This document shows, piece by piece, positions 29,577 through 38,417 of a stretch of 64,000 nucleotides of DNA. Position numbers and translations under genes: made by a program. Positions within the stretch are counted from its first letter, which is position 1. Each line of letters opens with the position of its first letter. The stretch is from positions 1 to 64,000 of the forward strand of contig NZ_JABXKL010000091.1 in the NCBI RefSeq assembly GCF_017114995.1, in the 5' to 3' direction. Source of the stretch: Nostoc sp. NMS9 (GTDB lineage: Bacteria > Cyanobacteriota > Cyanobacteriia > Cyanobacteriales > Nostocaceae). The notes under the pieces were generated by a model, which saw nothing but the letters and a program-made list of their open reading frames with translations, had not been told where the DNA came from and made no database searches.

Positions 29577-29770
29577 TGCAAACTCCTTTGCTTTTAGTTA
29601 ATGATGCATAGTAACTGAATTTTGTCAAGCTAATTATCACCCTTGGGGATAATTTTTGCCTAATACTTTAGACAAAATGTAATTAAGTTCTATCCACTGC
29701 GGGATAATTGCTTAACAACTCATAGCCTGGAAGACAGCTGCTAACGGGACATAAAGATAAACAGTTTTGC

Positions 29771-29798
29771 CTCACCTTGTTTGTTGGGTGAGATTTTT
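29771..29798 (+). terminator. Terminator-like hairpin
   Basis: CTCACC pairs with GGTGAG around a 10-base loop, followed by five T residues. The stem is short (6 bp). Confidence 0.45.
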
Positions 29799-30040
29799 CT
29801 CATGTTATCCGCGTTTTTTGCGATCGTGTGTAACAATAACTACTATTTTGCCTGAGGTTAGCAATTGGACTATTTGTTTTTCTGCTTACATATATAAGCG
29901 CAGATTCTGGAAGTTAGTTATAAAGTTCCGTTGATTAAACATTATGAGCAAACAATATAAAATCTATTTTGATGCTTGTTGTATACAATCGTCCGTTTGA
30001 TGACGAGAAACAATTTCGTATTTATCTATAAGCTAAATTT

Positions 30041-30073
30041 AAATCCCCGACTTCTTTAAAAAGTCGGGGATTT
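30041..30073 (-). terminator. Terminator of the DUF1802 gene
   Basis: AAATCCCCGACTT and AAGTCGGGGATTT form a perfect 13-bp stem just past the 3' end of the DUF1802 gene. The CCCCGACTT...AAGTCGGGG type recurs at 43870 and 57820. Confidence 0.65.
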
Positions 30074-30091
30074 GGGCAACAAGTTGGGTTA

Positions 30092-30691
30092 TTAGAAGGA
30101 TGGAGCATACAACTTATCGCCGACAATCTCGCGAATTGTCTCTACTAGTTGGGTGTATGCAAAGTTAGATAAAATTGGTTGTGCTGTTTGCAAGTGAATA
30201 GATCGATCTAAATCAATCCATGACTTGCAGCCAGCGTATTTAGCGTAATAGGGAATTTCTTGCTCTTGGGGTAGTTTATATGTCCGCAGAAGGAGAATAT
30301 AAAGGGGTTGACGTGCTTTCCATTTGAGGCGATCGCTAATAAAATGCTCGTTCCAAATATGGAAGGGAAGTAAGGTGTTGACAATAGACTCGTCACTTAC
30401 TGGCAAAATATCTGTAATTTCAGCCCAACTGCCAATGCGAACAGTTTCAGGATGCCAGCCTGATGTTACTGGATAGACATTATTGGCGTATTCAGCTTTC
30501 AGCATGAAAGCTTGTTGATGTTCATAAGTAGGGTAAAGCAAAATTTGCTTGTGGGCAACTTGGAAATGTCCATTTCGTTCGTGGATACCGCCTTTGCGGA
30601 GCAACATAATTGTTTTGCCACTTTCCAAGGCATTTATGGCAACTGCCCATTCTTTGAGAGCATGAAAAGTTGTAGTCAATTCCATCGGCAT
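30092..30691 (-). CDS. DUF1802 family protein
   Basis: 199 residues. The DUF1802 hallmark is at the N-terminus: HALKEWAVAINALESGKTIM, LLRKGGIHERNGHF and LLYPTYEHQ. The function of the family is unknown; it is frequent in cyanobacteria. The start may be two codons further in (MELTTTF). It has its own terminator-like hairpin and no operon partner. Divergent to the aldo/keto reductase pseudogene. Confidence 0.82.
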   Translation of the reverse strand: MPMELTTTFHALKEWAVAINALESGKTIMLLRKGGIHERNGHFQVAHKQILLYPTYEHQQAFMLKAEYANNVYPVTSGWHPETVRIGSWAEITDILPVSDESIVNTLLPFHIWNEHFISDRLKWKARQPLYILLLRTYKLPQEQEIPYYAKYAGCKSWIDLDRSIHLQTAQPILSNFAYTQLVETIREIVGDKLYAPSF

Positions 30692-30770
30692 CTACTGTAA
30701 CTCTGATTTAATTTGAAGCTAAGACTGATAAAGTATGAACCTGTCCAAGGTAATGAATTAGGAAGCAGTT

Positions 30771-31331
30771 ATGGAAAAGCGAACGCTAGGTACAAGTGAA
30801 GTCAAAATCACACCCATCCTCATGGGAACTTTGCAAGCTGGTAAAAGAATGTGGGTAGGAATTGAGGATGCTGACTCGAATAAAACTATTCGAGCCGTTT
30901 ATGAAGCTGGGATCACGACAATTGATACTGCGCTTATTCGCCTTTAGCACAGGGGTTTTTAACAGGAAGATTTGCTCTCGGTCATAAATTTGACCCAACA
31001 GATAACCATGCTAAAAATAAACTGTTTCAAGGCGAAAACTTTGAACGTGCCCAACAAGCGCTAGAAAAACTGCGTCCTATAGCCCTTCTTCATAATTGTA
31101 CCCTTGCTCAGTTAGCTTTAGCCTGTTTAATTGCTCAACCTCAAACAAATGCGTAGACGCGTCTTAGCGGCTTGTCGCCAGACATCGCTGGAGGGCGTTA
31201 TCCCGAACAAGCACTCTTTCAATGCATTAGCCGCCCAAATCAAGCTTTCCACAGCCGAATTGGCAGAAATTGATGCTATTGGACGTATTGTCACCGACCA
31301 TCTGGATGACAATCAGATTATGTGGGATTGA
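30771..31331 (+). pseudogene. Aldo/keto reductase pseudogene
   Basis: The N-terminus is good (MEKRTLGTSEVKITPILMGT, then YEAGITTIDTA), but a deletion then joins it out of frame to AYSPLAQGFLTGRF from the C-terminal half, removing the catalytic Tyr/Lys/His region. Further on, after LACLIAQPQTNA, a small repeat (31151-31188, GCGTAGACGCGTCTTAGCGG) brings a stop, and a later frameshift precedes LAAQIKLSTAELAEIDAIGR and the IMWD end. At least three lesions, so no product. Confidence 0.85.
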
Positions 31332-31745
31332 TGACAATGTAGTTTGGTTACTATGCTTAATCTATCCAAGATCCCTTAAACTTTCTTTAAAATACGGTTG
31401 GGGATCAAATTTATGGCTCTAGATTGCAAAATCTAACAAAACGTCAACTTTAGTAAACCAAGGGTTGCAACTCACAAATTAAGTGATAATTTAGATAGTA
31501 GGACACCAAACAAAATAAAACCAAACAAAAAGGGTCAATGACTTAGTGTCCCCTTGTCATCAGCCCAAGCAAATTTCAGCATATCAAATGTGATACAAGT
31601 GGCAAAAAGCCTAATGTAGAAGGCAAAGCCAAATCCTAAAGCGGAAAAACGCAAGAGTGCTGAGTTTGTTAGTTTTTTAATCCACCCTAGTTATTAACCT
31701 TCAGTTAGTTAATTAGTTTAAAATTTGAAACCTGTAAACTCGATA

Positions 31746-31773
31746 AAACCTGGTCAACCTCGACCAGGTTTTT
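31746..31773 (+). terminator. Rho-independent terminator
   Basis: AAACCTGGTC pairs perfectly with GACCAGGTTT around AACCTC and is followed by TTT. Good intrinsic terminator by appearance. Confidence 0.7.
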
Positions 31774-31862
31774 GGCATTTTATTGTAATATGATTTTCTC
31801 GATAATGGTGGGTTTCGTTCCTCAAACGCCACTTGCTACCCTGCGGGAACGCCAAAGGCGAA

Positions 31863-31896
31863 CAAGTCGGCAGAGCCGCCCAACGCAGTGGCTCTC
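31863..31896. repeat. Small repeat, AAGTCGGCAGAGCCGCC family
   Basis: Copy of the repeat that interrupts the transposase at 22311-22343. Confidence 0.75.
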
Positions 31897-32015
31897 CAAC
31901 CTGCATCAGTATAATTTTTAGGTTTAACTGAACTGTATTGAAGCGTATTAGACTATAGCTAATTTTCTAGCAGGGAATAAAATAGGACAGCAACATATCC
32001 TGCTAGGAGAATTTG

Positions 32016-32735
32016 ATGAAAAAGTATCGCTTTTTAAATAAGATTACTACAGCTATGATTGTAGCTGCCCTTTCTTTTTCGTGTAAGTCTTCTGTTAGTA
32101 GAAATGCAGAACAGGCAAAAGCAACTGAGAAACCGAAGCCACAACCAAATCTTATCTATGGCGATTTAATTATTAAAGAACAATCAGATTATCTGATGAT
32201 TCCTGTTAGTATTGCAGAGCAAAATGAAGATAAAGGAATTGATTTAAGCCTTTCACGTTCTTATGAAAATGAAAGAAATAATCAATTGTATAACATCATT
32301 TTTTATCAAAAGCAAGGTAGTGAAGCTCATCTGTTATTAAATAAAAAAGCCATTATCACCTCCTTCGATTTATTGGAGGTAAAAGTGGCAGACAAGTCCA
32401 CTACAAGAGTTTGGTTATATAAAATCATTGACCAAGATACAAATACAGATAAAAAACTTAACAGCGAAGATGCGACTATTGGCTATCTTTCTGATTTATC
32501 AGGTAAGAACCTCCAGCAAATTACCCCAAATAATACTCGAATAATCAGTTGGGTTGTTGTTCCAAGTCAAAATGCAATTTTTATAAAAATTATTAAAGAT
32601 TCAGATAATGATAAAAAGTTTACAAAAGAAGACAAAACAAATTTTGTGAGGGTTAACCTCGATAAAATCGGTATGGGAACTGAAATTATTAGTGACCAAA
32701 TAGAGCAAGAAATTAAATCTTACGTTTTTAAATAA
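32016..32735 (+). CDS. Putative lipoprotein with calcium-loop-like motifs
   Basis: 239 residues. ATG 32016 is preceded by AGGAGA at 5-base spacing; an in-frame TTG one codon earlier is less likely. The N-terminus is basic then hydrophobic, with Cys in LSFSCKSS as a probable lipidation site. Two segments, DQDTNTDKKLNSED and DSDNDKKFTKED, resemble calcium-binding loops of the DxDxDxxxxxxD type. I do not recognise the family. Base composition is AT-rich compared with neighbours. An envelope role is inferred from the lipobox. Confidence 0.65.
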   Translation: MKKYRFLNKITTAMIVAALSFSCKSSVSRNAEQAKATEKPKPQPNLIYGDLIIKEQSDYLMIPVSIAEQNEDKGIDLSLSRSYENERNNQLYNIIFYQKQGSEAHLLLNKKAIITSFDLLEVKVADKSTTRVWLYKIIDQDTNTDKKLNSEDATIGYLSDLSGKNLQQITPNNTRIISWVVVPSQNAIFIKIIKDSDNDKKFTKEDKTNFVRVNLDKIGMGTEIISDQIEQEIKSYVFK

Positions 32736-32742
32736 GTTTGTT

Positions 32743-32775
32743 CGTAGTAAGCGCCTCCAGACGCTTACTACAAAC
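32743..32775. repeat. Hairpin after lipoprotein gene
   Basis: GTAGTAAGCG and CGCTTACTAC form a 10-bp perfect stem in the GTTCGTAGTAAG repeat context also found at 36706. It lacks a T tail but may protect or end the transcript. Confidence 0.55.
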
Positions 32776-32829
32776 CTTTAATCCAATACGCTTGGGTTAA
32801 GGGTTATTCGTGTAGATAATTGGTTTTTC

Positions 32830-32849
32830 AAGACGCGATAAATCGCGTT
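32830..32849. repeat. Dispersed hairpin AGACGCGATAAATCGCGT
   Basis: Member of the same palindrome family as 4001-4065 and 44904-44923. Confidence 0.65.
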
Positions 32850-32892
32850 TCTACATGAGGGTTTTGTTGCTCATTCTGAACTGTATTAACCT

Positions 32893-33819
32893 TTACAAAA
32901 CCCAATCGCGTAAAAGTTGGTTTACTTTATCGGGTACTTCGTCGTGAGGGCAATGACCTGCTGTTAAAAAATGCTCTGTAAGTTGAGGACAATATTGACG
33001 AAACTTTTGAGAACGTTCTCTAGCATTCATCCACGGATCGGCTTCTCCCCATAACATCAATAAAGAACAAGTTAATTGCTTTAGTAGTACATCAACTTTT
33101 TCCCCTTGAGGACTGCTAAAAACTGAAACAAATACATCCAACGCACCCGGATCAAAAGCAGGACGAGAAATTTCTTCTACCAATTGATCTGTAACTGCAC
33201 TTTTATCAAGGTATACCTTTTCTAAAGTTTGGCGAATTACCCAACGTTGTCGTACATATTGAAATAACACAAACTGAGCTAAAGGTTGTTGAAACATCCA
33301 TTTAACTGAGTCACCCAAAAGTTTCTCTAAAGAAGAGGGTTTTTTGGGTGGCTGAATTTCGCTTTGCAAAGCTTCCGGTTCAGATGTTGGCTGGTTTTCG
33401 CTAAAAGGCCCGGCACTATTGAGCAAGACTAAACCAGCTGCACTGTCGGGACGTTGTGACGCAACACACAAGCAAGCATAACCACCAAGGGAATTACCTG
33501 CTAATACTGCTTTTTGACCAATCACTTCGCTGATAAAATCATGAAGTTGGTCGCGCCACAAGTCGCCACTATACTGCAATTTTGGTTTTGCCGATCGCCC
33601 GAAGCCCAAAAGGTCGATCGCAAATACTTCAAAATATTGACACAATCCTGTGATATTCTTGCGCCAGTGGTCTGTAGAAGCACCAAATCCATGTACCAAA
33701 AGTAAGGGCGGACGTTGGGTTTGCTTCTCTCCCGCACGCACGTAGTAAACGTTGTGCCCGCGCCACTGCCAATATTTACCAGGAATTGGAGTTGTAGAGG
33801 GGGCGGTAGTTGCCTGCAT
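32893..33819 (-). CDS. Alpha/beta-fold hydrolase
   Basis: 308 residues. Oxyanion region LLVHGFGAST, nucleophile elbow LAGNSLGGYACL (Ser), acid in MLWGEADPWMN, and His in AGHCPHDEVP complete the catalytic triad. HGFGAS..W and the RQRWVIRQTLEKVY cap region resemble a cyanobacterial/plastid group of hydrolases whose members include pheophytinase-like enzymes, but the substrate cannot be read from sequence. Soluble; no signal peptide. Divergent to aroE. Confidence 0.82.
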   Translation of the reverse strand: MQATTAPSTTPIPGKYWQWRGHNVYYVRAGEKQTQRPPLLLVHGFGASTDHWRKNITGLCQYFEVFAIDLLGFGRSAKPKLQYSGDLWRDQLHDFISEVIGQKAVLAGNSLGGYACLCVASQRPDSAAGLVLLNSAGPFSENQPTSEPEALQSEIQPPKKPSSLEKLLGDSVKWMFQQPLAQFVLFQYVRQRWVIRQTLEKVYLDKSAVTDQLVEEISRPAFDPGALDVFVSVFSSPQGEKVDVLLKQLTCSLLMLWGEADPWMNARERSQKFRQYCPQLTEHFLTAGHCPHDEVPDKVNQLLRDWVL

Positions 33820-33893
33820 GATTCAAAGAAATGTTAAGGAGCTTTTAATAATTGTAGGCTAGCTGAAGAGTGGGGAGTGAGGAGCAGGGGGGA

Positions 33894-33923
33894 TAAATGA
33901 CAAATGACAAATGACAAATGACA
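33894..33923. repeat. STRR heptamer array carrying the aroE start codon
   Basis: AAATGAC repeats place ATG at 33897, 33904, 33911 and 33918. Only the last is in frame with aroE, since seven is not a multiple of three. Confidence 0.85.
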
Positions 33924-34799
33924 AAAGAAATTACAGGCAAAACTAAACTACTAGGGGTAATTGGACATCCGGTGGAGCATTCGCTGTCGCCGGTGATGCA
34001 TAATGCTGCGATCGCACAATTAGGATTAGATTACATTTATCTGCCTTTTCCGATCGAACCACAAAATTTAGAAGTAGCGATCGCAGGTTTTGCTGCTGTT
34101 GGGGTTGTCGGATTTAATGTGACAATACCTCACAAACAGGCAATCATTCCCCTACTCTCAGAAATTACGCCCCTGGCTCAAACTATCAAAGCCGTGAATA
34201 CTGTTAGCCGCCAAAATAACCAATGGGTAGGCACAAATACAGATATAGAAGGATTTATCGCCCCTTTACAGACAACATATAAACAAGATTGGAGTCAGAA
34301 AGTAGCAGTAATTTTAGGCAATGGTGGTGCAGCCAGAGCAGTTGTAGCAGGTTGTACTCAGCTAGGTTTTGCCCAAATTCATGTTGTTGGGCGTAATATG
34401 CAGAGATTACAGGAATTCCGCAATAGTTGGAGCAATTCATCCCTGGCTGATAAATTCCAGGTTCATCAATGGGAAGAATTACCAAAGCTAATTCCCCAAG
34501 CAAATCTGCTGGTAAATACGACTCCGATTGGGATGTATCCCAAAGTCGATGAATCGCCTTTGAGTGTAGAAGAAATAGCGAATTTACCAACAGGTGCGAT
34601 CGCTTACGATTTAATATATATTCCTCAACCAACGCAATTTCTCCAGCAGGCACAAAAACAAGGCGCAATTGCGATCGATGGATTAGAAATGCTAGTTCAA
34701 CAAGGGGTAGCAGCATTAAAAATCTGGTTGCAGCCGGAAACTTTGCCTGTAGAAGTGATGCGCCAAGCGTTACAAAATCACCTGGGTTTAGAGCAATGA
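33918..34799 (+). CDS. aroE: Shikimate dehydrogenase
   Basis: 293 residues. It reduces 3-dehydroshikimate with NADPH in the shikimate pathway. Substrate-binding SLSP (in HPVEHSLSPVMHNAA), catalytic Lys in FNVTIPHKQ, Asp in TNTDIEGF, and the NADP-binding GNGGAARAVV are all visible. Length is normal. The start codon ATG is the last unit of a heptamer array, with no Shine-Dalgarno sequence, so translation may depend on the array context. Monocistronic. Confidence 0.93.
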   Translation: MTKEITGKTKLLGVIGHPVEHSLSPVMHNAAIAQLGLDYIYLPFPIEPQNLEVAIAGFAAVGVVGFNVTIPHKQAIIPLLSEITPLAQTIKAVNTVSRQNNQWVGTNTDIEGFIAPLQTTYKQDWSQKVAVILGNGGAARAVVAGCTQLGFAQIHVVGRNMQRLQEFRNSWSNSSLADKFQVHQWEELPKLIPQANLLVNTTPIGMYPKVDESPLSVEEIANLPTGAIAYDLIYIPQPTQFLQQAQKQGAIAIDGLEMLVQQGVAALKIWLQPETLPVEVMRQALQNHLGLEQ

Positions 34800-34807
34800 T
34801 AAAACTT

Positions 34808-34935
34808 ATTACCCCCCTTAATCCCCCCGATGCATTGGGGGGAAATCGGATCTCCGGTTCCCTCCCCTTGCAAAGGCGGGAAATCGGATCTCCGGTTCCC
34901 TCCCCTTTCCAAGGGGAGGGTTAGGGTGGGGTAAA
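34808..34935. repeat. G/C-rich palindromic repeat cluster
   Basis: CCCTTAATCCCCCCGATGC and GGGGGGAAATCGG form a hairpin; GGAAATCGGATCTCCGGTTC is directly repeated 38 bp apart (34841 and 34879). It ends GGGGAGGGTTAGGGTGGGG, as at 5441. It lies between convergent aroE and aminopeptidase genes. Confidence 0.75.
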
Positions 34936-34948
34936 ATTTAGCGTCAAC

Positions 34949-36331
34949 TCAGCTATTAATTAGATTTTCTATAGTATCGGCATCATTCGGCAATGCGGCT
35001 GTTAAAACTTCGCTGCCTTCTTTAGTAACTAAAACATCATCTTCAATGCGGATTCCACGCACATCGGCAAATTCCGATAAACGCTGCCAATTCACCACAT
35101 TCTGATATTTTGAACGGACATTAGCATCATTTAAAATTGCTGGTACTTGATAAAAACCAGGCTCAATTGTGACTAACATTCCTGGACGCAGGGGACGATT
35201 TAAACGGAGATAGCTTAAGCCAAAGCGATCGCTCCTTTCACGTCCTTCTTCATACCCTGCTAAATCGCCCAAATCTTCCATATCATGCACATCTAAACCC
35301 AGTAGATGACCGATACCATGAGGAAAAAACAGCGCGTGGGCATCCATTTCTACTAAATCTTGGGGATTTCCTTGTAAAATGCCTAACTCTACTAAACCTT
35401 CAGCGATCGCTGTTGCCGCTAGCAGATGAATATCCTCATACTCTACACCAGGCTGTATTTTGGCAATGCAAGCATCATGGGCTGCCAACACCACATTATA
35501 AATATCTCTTTGGGTAGATGAAAACTTACCCGAAACTGGCCACGTGCGAGTCACATCACCTGCCCAACCAGTCTCAGTCTCAGCGCCAACATCGGCAAGC
35601 AGTAAATCACCTGGTTGCAAACTATGGTGATACTGCTCGTTATGCAAAACTTCACCGTGAACGGTGACAATACTGTTGTAAGAGGTAGTCATATTGTGGG
35701 CAATAATCACCCCTTCCATCGCTGCCCGAACTTCTGCTTCTAGTTTGGCTTGGAGTGTTGCTGCCATTCCAGCTTTGTGAGCTTTGACAGTGACAGCCGC
35801 AGCTTTTCGCAACTCGGTTAATGCACCATCATCGTGGGTGAGGCGGAGAGAAACGATCGCCTTAGCTAACTCCAAGTCAATTCCTTGGGGAGGACTTTGT
35901 GGTAAAACCCATCTATTTAATAGCTGCGATTGCTGCGTCCAAGTAGCTGCATCTTGGACAGCAAGTGTAGCAGCATCTTCTAGCCAAGACTCTAATTCTG
36001 CCATTGGTCGAGCCACATCCGCCCCAATCTTCTCGGCTATTTCTTCGCGCGTTGGCATTTCTCCATGCCAAAGGGCGCTACTGGGTGACGGATCGTCGAT
36101 GAATAGTTCTAGCTTACCCGCTTCTAGACGAATTGCCGCCTTTGGTAATGGCAGTCCGGCGAAATAAAGGAAATGACTGCTAGCACGAAACGGAAAGGTA
36201 TTGGCGGGAAAGTTGCGCGAATTGTTGCTACCTGACCACAGAATTGCTGGAAAATCAATGAGGTTGGCTAATTGTTGCCGTCGGTGGCGTAAAGTATCGC
36301 CGAGGGAAGTAGAGGTTTGTGGGATAAGCAT
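34949..36331 (-). CDS. Aminopeptidase P family protein (Xaa-Pro aminopeptidase)
   Basis: 460 residues, M24B family. N-terminal domain (about 1-170) with SGSNNSRNFPANTFPFRASS, then the pita-bread domain. Metal ligands are seen in LADVGAETETGWAGDVTRTW (two Asp), FPHGIGHLLGLDVHD (His), TIEPGFY (Glu) and IRIEDDVLVT (Glu). It would cleave N-terminal residues before proline in the cytoplasm using two metal ions. Length matches the family. Divergent-free; its downstream end meets the repeat cluster. Confidence 0.9.
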   Translation of the reverse strand: MLIPQTSTSLGDTLRHRRQQLANLIDFPAILWSGSNNSRNFPANTFPFRASSHFLYFAGLPLPKAAIRLEAGKLELFIDDPSPSSALWHGEMPTREEIAEKIGADVARPMAELESWLEDAATLAVQDAATWTQQSQLLNRWVLPQSPPQGIDLELAKAIVSLRLTHDDGALTELRKAAAVTVKAHKAGMAATLQAKLEAEVRAAMEGVIIAHNMTTSYNSIVTVHGEVLHNEQYHHSLQPGDLLLADVGAETETGWAGDVTRTWPVSGKFSSTQRDIYNVVLAAHDACIAKIQPGVEYEDIHLLAATAIAEGLVELGILQGNPQDLVEMDAHALFFPHGIGHLLGLDVHDMEDLGDLAGYEEGRERSDRFGLSYLRLNRPLRPGMLVTIEPGFYQVPAILNDANVRSKYQNVVNWQRLSEFADVRGIRIEDDVLVTKEGSEVLTAALPNDADTIENLINS

Positions 36332-36378
36332 AAATGTAAACTCAAAGAAAAAGATAAAGATGATAGTTTTGCCTTTAT

Positions 36379-36636
36379 TTAGTCGTTATCGTCTTTATCG
36401 TCATCTTTTTTATCATCCCTGCGATCGCCATCTTTGTCGTCATCTTTGTCCTTTAGCTTTGTCTGGTTAGGCTGTTGGTTAGGTTGTAGGACTGGTTTTT
36501 CTTGCTCAGTTGGAGCAGGTGGCTGCGGTACCTCAACAGCACAGCTAACTAATCCTCCAGAAATTAGCACTAAGTTGACAGCAGCAAAGATGCTTCTGAA
36601 GATTTTTATCCTCACATTTCCGTTTTGCTTTGACAT
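36379..36636 (-). CDS. Small lipoprotein with Asp/Lys-rich tail
   Basis: 85 residues. Basic start MSKQNGNVRIKIF, hydrophobic core, and lipobox GGLVSC with Cys32. The mature part has a Pro/Gln-rich spacer (PQPPAPTEQEKP) and a highly charged tail (KDKDDDKDGDRRDDKKDDDK). The tail could bind cations or extend from the membrane; this is inference. It is upstream-adjacent to the aminopeptidase on the same strand but 47 bp short of it in the opposite order. Small low-complexity proteins may be over-called. Confidence 0.6.
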   Translation of the reverse strand: MSKQNGNVRIKIFRSIFAAVNLVLISGGLVSCAVEVPQPPAPTEQEKPVLQPNQQPNQTKLKDKDDDKDGDRRDDKKDDDKDDND

Positions 36637-36705
36637 TGACCCTAGTTTTTGGAGATTGTATTCCTAATTTCTAAGGTACTGTATATAGTGGTTCTCATTA
36701 AACAA

Positions 36706-36778
36706 GTTCGTAGTAAGGACTTTAGTCCTTATTTTCTAAGCACTAAAATCTTTACTACCAACCCTCAAAGCTAGCTTG
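36706..36778. repeat. Dispersed repeat, uninterrupted copy
   Basis: GTTCGTAGTAAGGACTTTAG followed by TCCTTATTTTCTAAGCACTA. Matches the two flanks of the interrupted copy at 22830-22994. Confidence 0.7.
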
Positions 36779-36947
36779 ACAAAATACTATGATGCATAAA
36801 TCTCTAACGCACTCCTGATAAATATATTGCTGTCTAACTTTCAAAGTGACCGAAAACGAAAAGGATACAGAGCAACTAAATTTATTTATGGGCATCATTA
36901 ATTTTGAATTTTGAATTTTGAATTCGGAGCGAAGCGACGTGACTCTA

Positions 36948-37754
36948 ATGGGACAAATCATTACTCAAGTTGATGCTTTTACCAATACACCTTTCGCAGG
37001 TAATCCGGCTGCTGTCTGTGTTTTGCCTACTCCCCAAGATGAGTGCTGGATGCAGAACATAGCGCAGGAGATGAATTTATCTGAAACAGCTTTTTTAGTC
37101 AGACAGGATGATGGCTTTAATCTGCGTTGGTTTACGCCCACGGTAGAAGTACCGCTTTGTGGTCACGCAACTTTAGCTAGTGCCCATGTACTTTGGTCAG
37201 AGGGACATTTGTCACCTGATAAAGTTGCACGTTTTTATACCAAAAGTGGAGTGCTGATTGCTAAGTTACAAGGTGACTGGATTGAGTTGGATTTTCCTGT
37301 AAATCACTCACAAACAGCGATCGCCCCGGAAGAACTCAAGCAAGCTTTGGGTGTACCCTACAAATCACTCTTGCAGAATTCACTAGGTTATTTAGTGGAA
37401 TTAGAATCTGAAGAATTGGTGCGACAAATACAGCCTAATTTTCAACTACTCAAAACGTTACCGATTTCTGATGTCATTGTCACTAGCCTCACTGACTCTA
37501 ATTCTCAATATGATTTCGTCTCTCGCTTCTTTGCGCCGGGATTAGGTATTAATGAAGACCCAGTGACAGGAGCGGCTCATTGTTGCCTTGCTTCCTTCTG
37601 GCGCGATCGCTTGCACAAAAATGAGTTTTTGGCTTATCAAGCCTCTAGTCGCGGTGGCGTGGTGAAGGTGTATTATGACGGTGGCGATCGCGTCTTTCTC
37701 GCCGGACAAGCGGTAACTGTCTTGCGAGGTGAGTTATTTACCGCATCAACCTAA
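36948..37754 (+). CDS. PhzF family isomerase/epimerase-like protein
   Basis: 268 residues from ATG 36948 (MGQIITQVDAFTNTPFAGNP). A TTG at 36918 would add ten residues encoded by a TTTTGAA repeat and was rejected. PhzF signs: catalytic Glu46 in MNLSETAFL, RWFTPTVEVPLCGHATLASA, and GINEDPVTGAAHC. Family members isomerise or epimerise small acids; in phenazine producers PhzF acts on DHHA, but no phenazine genes are nearby, so the substrate is unknown. Confidence 0.87.
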   Translation: MGQIITQVDAFTNTPFAGNPAAVCVLPTPQDECWMQNIAQEMNLSETAFLVRQDDGFNLRWFTPTVEVPLCGHATLASAHVLWSEGHLSPDKVARFYTKSGVLIAKLQGDWIELDFPVNHSQTAIAPEELKQALGVPYKSLLQNSLGYLVELESEELVRQIQPNFQLLKTLPISDVIVTSLTDSNSQYDFVSRFFAPGLGINEDPVTGAAHCCLASFWRDRLHKNEFLAYQASSRGGVVKVYYDGGDRVFLAGQAVTVLRGELFTAST

Positions 37755-37756
37755 TA

Positions 37757-38221
37757 TTACAAATCAATAATATCCGGCAAAAACTCACCATCAAGAACTT
37801 GGGCAATGGAATAAGGACATTCCACTGGAAACGTATTTATTGGTAGTTCAGTTTCATTACTAGCAGCTTTCAATCCTCGATGATAGCATTGGGCTAAAAC
37901 TTCTTCTAAATAAGACTTGAGGCTGGGACTCTCTTGCAGTAAATCTGCAATTTTGTGGCGCTGCTCATCAATAGTATTTCGCCAAGAGCCACTCCGCAAA
38001 CTAGACTGATGTTGCCACTTGAGCAAATGCTGTAATAATACTTCCAAGCGGCTTTTCAACTCTCGTCGTTCTGACCGTCCCAAGCTTTCAATCTCCTCAA
38101 TCACAGCATCCCAGTCTACTTGTCCAAATTGTCCAGCACGAATGAGTTGTACAGTTTTTTCTGTCCATGCTGCAAAGTCTGTTTCATACAACTGGGCTGC
38201 GCTTTTCGGAATCTGGGTCAT
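37757..38221 (-). CDS. DUF29 family protein
   Basis: 154 residues from ATG 38221. DUF29 signature: YETDFAAWTEKTVQLIRAGQ, then DAVIEEIESLGRSERRELKS and LLKWQHQSSLRSGSWRNTI. The family is abundant in cyanobacteria and mostly alpha-helical; role unknown. A start four codons upstream is possible. Convergent with PhzF, ending 2 bp apart. Confidence 0.85.
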   Translation of the reverse strand: MTQIPKSAAQLYETDFAAWTEKTVQLIRAGQFGQVDWDAVIEEIESLGRSERRELKSRLEVLLQHLLKWQHQSSLRSGSWRNTIDEQRHKIADLLQESPSLKSYLEEVLAQCYHRGLKAASNETELPINTFPVECPYSIAQVLDGEFLPDIIDL

Positions 38222-38417
38222 GAGCTTCTGCAATCTACCGTATACTAGCTAAATTAGAGATACTTTACGCCCATTTTAACTTCAAGAAAGCGATCGCATC
38301 TTTTTAGCCATACAAGCCGTAACGCGCTTATCTTGAACTGTTGATGTTGAGGTGGCAGGCGTAGAATTTAACTTTTCAGACATCCTTTAATAAAAAACTA
38401 GCAAGTGAGGTGAAAAA

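Larger units (their letters stand above)
29577..30091. other. Intergenic region with two hairpins
   Basis: No gene seen. A plus-strand hairpin CTCACC...GGTGAG followed by ATTTTT at 29771-29798 has no plus-strand gene directly ahead of it, so a short untranslated transcript from about 29690 is possible. Another hairpin lies at 30041-30073. Confidence 0.45.
31332..32015. other. Intergenic with strong terminator and dispersed repeats
   Basis: No protein gene seen. A strong hairpin with T tail is at 31746-31773, but no intact gene precedes it on that strand, so an unannotated RNA from about 31500 is possible. Near 31838-31896 two small repeats abut (CTGCGGGAACGCCAAAGGCG and AAGTCGGCAGAGCCGCC). 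Confidence 0.5.
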
